Shown here: one piece after another, positions 52,575 through 64,000 of the stretch
How positions within the stretch are numbered: the stretch's first letter is position 1
Layout: each line of letters opens with the position of its first letter
Source: Polynucleobacter yangtzensis
GTDB taxonomy: Bacteria; Pseudomonadota; Gammaproteobacteria; Burkholderiales; Burkholderiaceae
Assembly: GCF_001595965.1 (NCBI RefSeq)
Contig: NZ_LOJI01000035.1
Location: 319,770 to 383,769, forward strand
Direction: 5' to 3'
DNA length: 64,000 nt
Position numbers and translations under genes: made by a program
Notes under the pieces: generated by a model
The model's database searches: none
Seen by the model: only the letters and a program-made list of their open reading frames with translations
Told to the model about the DNA's origin: nothing

Positions 52575-53551
52575 ATATTCACATTATTAAGAAACTCATC
52601 GCCAGCATTTTCCTGGTCTGCTCTTTTGCGGTTTCGGCTCTATCATCTGAGCCCTTCAAGTTCATCGCCTTGGGTGATATGCCATACAAACTCCCGGAGG
52701 ATGAAGTTCGTTATGAAAGACTCATTACTGAAATCAATAAGCTCAATCCAAGCTTTAGTATTTTTATAGGCGATACTAAATCAGGCTCTACACCCTGTAG
52801 CGATGAATACAACTTTAAGGTTAAGGAGTATTTCAACCAATACACTGCCCCATTAATTTATAGCATTGGTGATAACGAATGGACGGACTGTCACAGGCCC
52901 TTAGCAGGTTCCTATGACCCCCTAGAGCGCCTTGATAACCTGAGGAATAGCTTCTTTAATAGCAGTCAGAGTTTTGGAAAAAAGCAATTACAACTCACTC
53001 GCCAGGGTGATGTTGATCCTACGTTTAAGAAGTTTGTAGAGAATGCTTATTGGGTTAAAAACCAGATTTTATTTGTAAATCTGCATGTAACAGGCTCCAA
53101 TAACAATTTCGAGCGCGATGAAAGTTCAAAAGTAGAATACCGCGAGCGCAATCTTGCAAACCTTGCGTGGATTAAGCAAATGTTTGAGTTGGCAAACTCA
53201 AAGCAGTACGCAGCAATCGTCTTTGCTTATCAAGCCGACATGTTTTATAGCCCTAGTCAAGCCACAAAAGCTGAGAGCGGCTATCGAGATACTTTGCATG
53301 CTTTTAGTCACGGAGCACAAGCGCTCAAAAAACCCGTGTTACTAATTCATGGCGATAGCCATCGACTCATCATTGATCAACCACTAAAGACGGCCGACCA
53401 AAAACATGTCTTAGAGAATGTGCTACGTCTACAAGTCATGGGTGCGGAGCAAGTTCAAGCCGTAGAAATTAGCATTAATCCCAAGGCCGAGCAACCTTTT
53501 AGCTTCACACCCATATTGCTCAAACAAAATAGCTTGCATCCAGGCTTATAA
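52571..53551 (+). CDS. Secreted calcineurin-like metallophosphoesterase
   Basis: The 326-residue product has a signal peptide (hydrophobic residues about 8-24), then FIALGDMPYK, FIGDTKSG, SIGDNEWTDCHRP (GDN-E/D motif) and LLIHGDSHRL as metal ligands of the calcineurin fold. Substrate unknown; a periplasmic organophosphate phosphatase fits the surrounding phosphate genes. Translationally coupled to the cytoplasmic hypothetical upstream. Confidence 0.8.
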   Translation: MNIHIIKKLIASIFLVCSFAVSALSSEPFKFIALGDMPYKLPEDEVRYERLITEINKLNPSFSIFIGDTKSGSTPCSDEYNFKVKEYFNQYTAPLIYSIGDNEWTDCHRPLAGSYDPLERLDNLRNSFFNSSQSFGKKQLQLTRQGDVDPTFKKFVENAYWVKNQILFVNLHVTGSNNNFERDESSKVEYRERNLANLAWIKQMFELANSKQYAAIVFAYQADMFYSPSQATKAESGYRDTLHAFSHGAQALKKPVLLIHGDSHRLIIDQPLKTADQKHVLENVLRLQVMGAEQVQAVEISINPKAEQPFSFTPILLKQNSLHPGL

Positions 53552-53609
53552 GTCCTTCTAGGCTTATCCAACGGGCATCCTATTGCTTAGTTTATGGCAT
53601 CATCAAGCT

Positions 53610-55016
53610 ATGACTAGCAAACTATACGAATCATTTCTGACGAAAAATCCAAGCCCTGAAGAGCGAAAATGCCTTGGAAAATCGTTACGAAAACAGGTCA
53701 GTCGCAGTTCGCTTGGTGAATATACCGTAGAGCTAAAACGCCATTCGCCGATTGAGATTTTGCTTGAGCAAGCTAAAACTCGAATTGAACACTACATCCC
53801 TATTCGTCATGCGCGCATGGCCGTCAATCCATTTGCCTTCTTTAGGGGTGGCGCCGCAATTATGGCCAAGGACTTGGCAACCACTTCAACCGCCCCCATT
53901 AGAGTACAACTCTGCGGTGACATGCACGTGAGTAACTTTGGATTTTTCTCAACAACCGAGCACCAACTGGTCTTCGGTATTAATGATTTTGATGAAACCC
54001 TTCCTGGGAATTTTGACTGGGATTTAAAACGGCTCACTGCTAGCGCAATGATTGCCTCTCAACTCCTAGGCAAAGATCAAGCCTATGGAGAAATGATCGT
54101 ACGAAATATTTCCAAAACTTATCGCAACTATCTTCAACGATATGCACGCATGCCTTATGTCAATCTAAAGCGGACATATATTGATCAAAATGCCTTAGCG
54201 ACAGCTGCAGCAAAATATGCAAATGCCGATAGTCAAAAATACTTACAGCGCTTACTAGATAAGGCCCGAAAAAATAGTGGGCCAGGTATGGTTGGAAAGC
54301 TAACTGAATCCACCCCTTCGGGAATTAAGCTCATTAATAACCCCCCATTAATAGAGCACCCTGAATTTTCGGCTCACGGAAGAAGCATTGCCGAACTTAA
54401 CGATGCGGGTCTTAATTCCTATCTCAAGAGCCTTTCCCCAGACCGAAGAGAATTGCTCATGCGCTATAAATGGATGGACTGGGCCAGAAAAGTAGTCGGT
54501 GTTGGCAGCGTGGGTACTGGTTGCTGGGTAATGTATTTTGAGGGTCTAGATGAAAATGACCCCCTTTTTCTCCAAACAAAAGCGGCTCAAGAATCTGTGT
54601 TATCTCCATTTTTTCCAGGTTCGCATTACAAGGCCCAAGGTGAAAGAGTTGTCTTTGGACAATCATTAATTCAAGGAGCACCAGATATTTTTCTTGGGTT
54701 TGGAACAGATAAAGAGACGGATTTTTATGTCCGTCAGTTACGCGACATGAAAGGCGGAATATCAGTCGGTGGCGATGGCATTAATGCCAAGGTCTTTCCG
54801 GATTTTGCAAAACTATTTGGATGGGCTTTAGCTAATGCCCATGCCCGCTCTGGTGATGCGGCTGTTCTTGCTGGTTATTGCGGTAACAGCGAAGTACTAG
54901 ACGATGCACTCGTCAAATTTTCAATTGCCTACAGCAAGCAAAATGAGATTGACTATAAAACTTTTCAGAATGCCATTAAATCTGGTGCGTTATCCTGCGC
55001 TACTGACAATTTCTAA
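53610..55016 (+). CDS. DUF2252 family protein, paralogue 2
   Basis: The 468-residue protein has the same order of motifs as the paralogue at 39895: PFAFFRGGAA, LCGDMHVSNFG, FGINDFDETLPG, VVGVGSVGTGC, YVRQLRDMKGG and GWALANAHARSGDA. ATG 53610 is taken; the open frame before it begins with TTG. The two copies differ at many positions and bracket the pst-pho operon in convergent sense. Confidence 0.85.
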   Translation: MTSKLYESFLTKNPSPEERKCLGKSLRKQVSRSSLGEYTVELKRHSPIEILLEQAKTRIEHYIPIRHARMAVNPFAFFRGGAAIMAKDLATTSTAPIRVQLCGDMHVSNFGFFSTTEHQLVFGINDFDETLPGNFDWDLKRLTASAMIASQLLGKDQAYGEMIVRNISKTYRNYLQRYARMPYVNLKRTYIDQNALATAAAKYANADSQKYLQRLLDKARKNSGPGMVGKLTESTPSGIKLINNPPLIEHPEFSAHGRSIAELNDAGLNSYLKSLSPDRRELLMRYKWMDWARKVVGVGSVGTGCWVMYFEGLDENDPLFLQTKAAQESVLSPFFPGSHYKAQGERVVFGQSLIQGAPDIFLGFGTDKETDFYVRQLRDMKGGISVGGDGINAKVFPDFAKLFGWALANAHARSGDAAVLAGYCGNSEVLDDALVKFSIAYSKQNEIDYKTFQNAIKSGALSCATDNF

Positions 55017-55064
55017 TATAAGTCCAACCTTAAATTAATAGTCAGGCTTTTTCTAATAGCATTC

Positions 55065-55154
<90 letters not shown>

Positions 55155-55288
55155 GAACCGAGAAATCATTATAGCCAGCGATACATAAAGCCATGCAGTC
55201 GATAGTGACTAAAGTTTGGGCTAGGCAAGCTGGATATGCTCGATTAATGTAGATGCTCATCAATGCATATCAAGATAAGGAATTGTTC

Positions 55289-55534
55289 ATGAGCATCCAA
55301 ATTTTAAAGTGCGGTAATTACCTAGTGCTTTGTATTCCCGATGCATTCATAAAGGAAATGCGGTTGAAATGTAGCGATAGAGTTGAGGCGACACTATCTA
55401 GCGACGGCGCAATAATCATCAGGGCTCAAAAACTTGATCGTAAAACCTTATCTAAAATGGCTAGAGAGTTAAGTGCCTCAATGAAAATGGGCACATCGGT
55501 AATGGATCAGATTCGCTCTGGCGCTCGCTACTAA
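55289..55534 (+). CDS. Solitary AbrB/MazE-like antitoxin
   Basis: The 81-residue protein has an N-terminal SpoVT-AbrB swapped-hairpin domain (GNYLVLCIPDAFIKEMRLK, EATLSSDGAIIIRA) and a C-terminal tail that in MazE proteins binds the toxin. ATG 55289 has AAGGA before it. No MazF/PemK gene follows: the next gene is on the other strand 84 bp on. It may be a remnant of a toxin-antitoxin pair or a free regulator. Confidence 0.75.
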   Translation: MSIQILKCGNYLVLCIPDAFIKEMRLKCSDRVEATLSSDGAIIIRAQKLDRKTLSKMARELSASMKMGTSVMDQIRSGARY

Positions 55535-55617
55535 CAATCTATTTATTAAAAGCATATTTCGAAATGACCCAAATACCTTTGGGATAAAGCCATGTGGTGA
55601 CTTAGGCTAGAAGCACT

Positions 55618-56025
55618 CTATTGGTCGCAAACGCCTGTCATTAGCAGTGCGCCAGAAAAGAATCCAAAAGGCTTCTTACCGTCTTTTGCAAACCCTTCGA
55701 TGCTGAGATAGTCCACAAAGACACCATCTTTGCCTGCAGCCTTTTGCGTCCAAATAACTTTATAAGAATTGCTCTTGCTTCCCGATGCGATGACTTTAGG
55801 CTTCCCTAAGGAATCCATGACATCTCCGATAACTTCTCCAGTTTTCTTGACCACTGCAAATTCTTGGCCAACCCTGGGGCTATCTTTAACGATATCTAAC
55901 TCTCCATTGCTTTTGATGTAGGCATCACTCAAAACCTCGCACCGATAGGTTTTCTCAGTTGCCATAACAGCTGGAGGAACCAATGCTGCGCAGATGAGGG
56001 CTAGAAATAATGAGAGCTTATACAT
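55618..56025 (-). CDS. Hypothetical secreted protein
   Basis: The 135-residue protein has a signal peptide (MYKLSLFLALICAALVPP, cleavage near VMA) and a compact mature part with two Cys (RCEVL and the C-terminal GVCDQ) probably bonded. No family recognised. It is 11 bp behind serS on the same strand. Confidence 0.7.
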   Translation of the reverse strand: MYKLSLFLALICAALVPPAVMATEKTYRCEVLSDAYIKSNGELDIVKDSPRVGQEFAVVKKTGEVIGDVMDSLGKPKVIASGSKSNSYKVIWTQKAAGKDGVFVDYLSIEGFAKDGKKPFGFFSGALLMTGVCDQ

Positions 56026-56036
56026 TTGCGCAAACT

Positions 56037-58084
<2,048 letters not shown>

Positions 58085-58090
58085 GGATTC

Positions 58091-61399
<3,309 letters not shown>

Positions 61400-61416
61400 G
61401 TCTCTAAACTTTTAAT

Positions 61417-61449
61417 AATAAAATGCCTAGCAATGCTAGGCATTTTATT
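61417..61449. terminator. Bidirectional terminator behind trxB
   Basis: Perfect 15-bp arms (61417-61431, 61435-61449) with loop AAT, and T-run; core GCCTAGCAATGCTAGGC is the same as in the terminator at 62396. Confidence 0.93.
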
Positions 61450-61461
61450 AAGATATTTTTT

Positions 61462-61860
61462 CTAAACCCAATTTTCAAGGGCAAGGTTAGGGACTCTTTT
61501 AAATTCGGATACATTATTTGTTACTAGGGTTAAGCCATGACTTCTAGCATGAGCTGCAATATGAATATCATTTACTCCAATAGGCTTACCCTTGCTCTCC
61601 AAGAATGCTTTAATTTGACCATAATGCTGGGTTGCATTTATGTCATAAGGTAAAACTTCCAAATGACTTACAAAGTCTTCAATGTTATTAAGATTACTTT
61701 CAACCTGTTGACTCTTTTCTGCACCATACATCAACTCCGCTAACGTAATTGTTGATATAGCCATTCGATTTGCATTTTTATTGAAGATCTTCAGCACTTC
61801 CAGTGGCTTTCGCTTCATTACATAAATAACAATATTGGTATCTAGCAAGTACTTCAGCAT
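61462..61860 (-). CDS. vapC: VapC-type PIN-domain toxin
   Basis: The 132-residue PIN RNase has LLDTNIVIYVM, TLAELMYGAEKS and GVNDIHIAAHA carrying the acidic residues of the active site. Start overlaps the vapB stop by one base (TAATG). VapC toxins of this form cut initiator tRNA or rRNA. Confidence 0.92.
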   Translation of the reverse strand: MLKYLLDTNIVIYVMKRKPLEVLKIFNKNANRMAISTITLAELMYGAEKSQQVESNLNNIEDFVSHLEVLPYDINATQHYGQIKAFLESKGKPIGVNDIHIAAHARSHGLTLVTNNVSEFKRVPNLALENWV

Positions 61861-62093
61861 TAGAGAGGCTCTCTATCGCTTTGCTCTTGAGAGCCTCTTT
61901 CATTCATAAAATCATCACTTACACGAGCATCACCTAAAAAGTAGTTGTCCCACATGTTTTCAATTGGGGCAATTATTCGCTCCCGACCCTTTGCGCGAAC
62001 ATTAACCTTGCGAACATTTTCTGGCAGCCGCATTTCAGCAGGCAATCTCACGGCTTGAGTCCGGTTATTTGTAAAAACAGTTGAAATAGCCAT
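61860..62093 (-). CDS. vapB: VapB-type antitoxin (AbrB fold)
   Basis: The 77-residue protein from ATG 62093 has MAISTVFTNNRTQAVRLPAE as SpoVT-AbrB DNA-binding part and a C-terminal tail to wrap the toxin. The longer frame to 62150 lacks support and would cover the promoter. Coupled to vapC; expected to repress its own promoter. Confidence 0.9.
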   Translation of the reverse strand: MAISTVFTNNRTQAVRLPAEMRLPENVRKVNVRAKGRERIIAPIENMWDNYFLGDARVSDDFMNERGSQEQSDREPL

Positions 62094-62111
62094 AACTTTT
62101 AATCTCCCAGT

Positions 62112-62134
62112 GTATATAGCAATTGTATATTGCA
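62112..62134 (-). promoter_or_regulatory. Direct repeat in the vapBC promoter region
   Basis: GTATATAGCA (62112-62121) and GTATATTGCA (62125-62134) are near-identical 10-bp repeats three bases apart, just upstream of vapB; they may be the VapBC operator and carry TATA-rich -10 sequences. Confidence 0.4.
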
Positions 62135-62222
62135 TCGAATGCCTATGCAATCCCCAAAAATACCCTTCTCAGCATGCATGGTTTGAGGGAATTATTCATA
62201 AAGCCTCCCACTCCAGATCATC

Positions 62223-62351
62223 TTACTTTTCTTGCTGCATGATTTGCTCTTCGGTGGTTGCATCCAATTTAGATTTATCAACAGACCTCTTAGGAAATGT
62301 TGATGGATTGCTTGGGTCAACCTGGATTTTTATGATTTCAACTTCACTCAT
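62223..62351 (-). pseudogene. Possible N-terminal remnant of an HTH-type antitoxin
   Basis: The frame from ATG 62351 encodes 42 residues starting MSEVEIIKIQV and reaching KLDATTEEQIMQQEK before TAA. The K-x-D-A-T-T-E-E-x-I pattern is common at the N-terminus of HigA-like antitoxins, where DD and an HTH domain follow. Here the same frame continues DDLEWEAL after the stop and then ends. AGGAGG fits an in-frame TTG at 62357 best. It could also be an intact small protein. Confidence 0.45.
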
Positions 62352-62395
62352 GCCCAAATAATAATCCTCCTCATTACAGCCTATCTCAGAACCGT

Positions 62396-62430
62396 AAATA
62401 AAAAGCCTAGCAATGCTAGGCTTTTTATTT
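62396..62430. terminator. Bidirectional terminator behind hppA
   Basis: Perfect 16-bp arms (62396-62411, 62415-62430) with loop AAT; shares its 17-base core with the trxB terminator. Confidence 0.93.
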
Positions 62431-62445
62431 ACGCAACAACGATTG

Positions 62446-64000
62446 TTATCTTGAGATCACTGGCAAAAGTGGCACGATGAGCAATGCCACGATATTGATA
62501 ATCTTAATCAGCGGATTAACAGCAGGACCTGCAGTATCTTTGTAAGGGTCGCCTACAGTGTCACCAGTTACTGCAGCTTTATGAGCTTCAGAACCTTTAC
62601 CACCGAAGTTACCTTCTTCAATATATTTCTTCGCATTGTCCCAAGCGCCACCACCGGTACACATCGAGATTGCTACAAACAAGCCAGTCACGATCGTACC
62701 CATGAGTAAGCCACCCAATGCAGCAGGTCCTAGTAAGAGACCAACTACGATTGGAGCAACCACTGGCAAGAGTGAAGGAATGATCATCTCTTTGATCGCT
62801 GCTGAGGTGAGCATATCCACTGCTTTGCCATACTCTGGCTTAGCGGTGCCTTCCATGATTCCAGGGATGTCACGGAACTGACGACGCACTTCCTCGACTA
62901 CTGCGCCTGCGCATCGTCCCACTGCTTCCATAGCCATCGCACCAAACAAGTAAGGAATCATGCCGCCGATAAAGAGTCCAATAATCACCATGTGGTTGGA
63001 CAGATCAAATGACACTTGTTGGCCAATACCCTCTAGAGCATGGGTATAGTCAGCAAATAAAACAAGTGATGCCAAGCCAGCAGATCCAATCGCATAACCT
63101 TTGGTAACCGCTTTAGTGGTATTACCAACCGCGTCTAATGGATCGGTAATGTCGCGTACAGATTGTGGCAAACCTGCCATCTCTGCAATACCACCAGCGT
63201 TATCAGTGATTGGACCATAGGCATCGAGCGCCACCACAATACCTGCCATCGACAACATGGCTGTTGCTGCAATCGCAATGCCGTACAAACCAGCTAACCA
63301 ATACGCTGCAAAAATTGCGGCACACACAAACAGTACCGGATAAGCAGTCGACTTCATTGAAATGCCTAAACCAGCAATGATGTTCGTACCGTGGCCCTTA
63401 GTAGATGCTTCAGCAATGTGTTGTACTGGCTTGAACTGTGTACCGGTGTAGTACTCAGTAATCCATACCAAACCTGCTGTTAGCAACAAGCCTACTACGG
63501 TTGAACCAAATAAGCGCCATTGGCTACCTGGGATACCCAAGGCATCGTCCGGCATGATGAAGTTAGTTACGAAGTAGAAAGCAATCAGCGATAAACCGCC
63601 AGCAATGACCAAGCCTTTATACAAAGCAGGCATGACGTTTCTCATACCGGGAGTTGCTTTGACAAATGAGCAGCCAATGATGGAGGCAATGATTGAAACA
63701 CCACCGAGTACTAATGGGTAAATAATTGCCGCTACTGGTGCACCGGTAACCATGAGCGAACCCAACACCATGGTTGCAATCAAAGTTACGGCATAAGTTT
63801 CAAATAAATCTGCCGCCATGCCTGCGCAGTCACCAACGTTATCGCCAACGTTGTCAGCAATCACTGCGGGATTACGTGGATCATCTTCCGGAATACCCGC
63901 TTCGACTTTTCCTACTAAGTCAGCACCAACGTCAGCACCTTTAGTAAAGATGCCGCCGCCCAAACGAGCGAAGATCGAAATCAGTGAAGAGCCGAATGCC
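62446..64000 (-). CDS. hppA: Membrane-bound proton-translocating pyrophosphatase, partial (5' end outside)
   Basis: The frame continues to the right edge ([16 protein letters not shown]), so the start is missing; 517 codons are visible. Signatures are [17 protein letters not shown], the PPi/Mg site [35 protein letters not shown] and the late acidic motif [18 protein letters not shown]. In [12 protein letters not shown] the Lys after GNTT is the residue known to separate K-independent from K-dependent pumps (Ala), so this should be a K-independent H+-PPase. It turns the energy of PPi from biosynthesis into proton motive force. Confidence 0.95.
   Translation of the reverse strand, partial: AFGSSLISIFARLGGGIFTKGADVGADLVGKVEAGIPEDDPRNPAVIADNVGDNVGDCAGMAADLFETYAVTLIATMVLGSLMVTGAPVAAIIYPLVLGGVSIIASIIGCSFVKATPGMRNVMPALYKGLVIAGGLSLIAFYFVTNFIMPDDALGIPGSQWRLFGSTVVGLLLTAGLVWITEYYTGTQFKPVQHIAEASTKGHGTNIIAGLGISMKSTAYPVLFVCAAIFAAYWLAGLYGIAIAATAMLSMAGIVVALDAYGPITDNAGGIAEMAGLPQSVRDITDPLDAVGNTTKAVTKGYAIGSAGLASLVLFADYTHALEGIGQQVSFDLSNHMVIIGLFIGGMIPYLFGAMAMEAVGRCAGAVVEEVRRQFRDIPGIMEGTAKPEYGKAVDMLTSAAIKEMIIPSLLPVVAPIVVGLLLGPAALGGLLMGTIVTGLFVAISMCTGGGAWDNAKKYIEEGNFGGKGSEAHKAAVTGDTVGDPYKDTAGPAVNPLIKIINIVALLIVPLLPVISR

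Noticed and set aside
62110..62361. 83-codon plus-strand ORF across the vapB promoter region
   Set aside because: Hydrophobic/Cys-rich product without family or ribosome binding site, opposite a better minus-strand frame.

Overview
The window reads as chromosomal DNA of a free-living betaproteobacterium of the Burkholderiaceae, most likely Polynucleobacter or a close relative. This is an inference from protein style, moderate GC content and gene neighbourhoods (ftsK-lolA-serS divergent from trxB, cbpA-cbpM, uup, hemN, a Bug-type solute receptor). No rRNA, CRISPR array, prophage or insertion sequence was seen. One tRNA (Ser, anticodon CGA) is present.

Layout. 1-3.6 kb: a small acid-degradation cluster (end of a hotdog hydratase, MmgE/PrpD, CitE-like lyase, Bug receptor). 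3.7-7.3 kb: a translationally coupled membrane glycosyltransferase / sialidase-fold / membrane protein operon. 7.4-9.1 kb: flavocytochrome c sulfide dehydrogenase (fccA-fccB). 9.1-27.7 kb: mostly housekeeping and conserved accessory genes (DUF3422, TAXI protein, pirin, UxaA-like dehydratase, CbpA/CbpM, Uup, OmpW with two FNR-type boxes, HemN, YaeQ, PIN protein, SlyX, AsmA, PhnA-like, YdcH).

27.9-55 kb is the most striking part: a phosphate-starvation region. Reading the intergenic DNA by eye, I find seven Pho-box-like sites built from 7-bp CTGTCAT-type units at 11-bp spacing. They lie upstream of (1) a histone-H1-like protein coupled to a PPK2 kinase, (2) a second PPK2, (3) a metallophosphoesterase / glycosyltransferase / DgkA / OlsB operon, (4) exopolyphosphatase, (5) alkaline phosphatase-mgtC-GDCCVxC protein, (6) pstS-pstC-pstA-pstB-phoU-phoB-phoR, and (7) a CorA-type transporter. 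Six of the seven have a -10-like hexamer exactly 10 bp after the last unit, as in E. coli phoA. The set joins phosphate uptake and signalling, phosphate scavenging, polyphosphate turnover and replacement of phospholipid by glyco- and ornithine lipids. Two DUF2252 kinase-like paralogues, an ArsC arsenate reductase, two MgtC proteins, an outer-membrane barrel and a secreted phosphoesterase lie in the same region.

55-64 kb: tRNA-Ser, a solitary AbrB-like antitoxin, serS, lolA, ftsK, trxB, a VapBC module with a possible antitoxin remnant between two near-identical terminators, and most of a membrane pyrophosphatase gene that runs off the right end. Three short ORFs that ordinary length cut-offs would miss are proposed at 41944-42117, 42300-42392 and 62223-62351.
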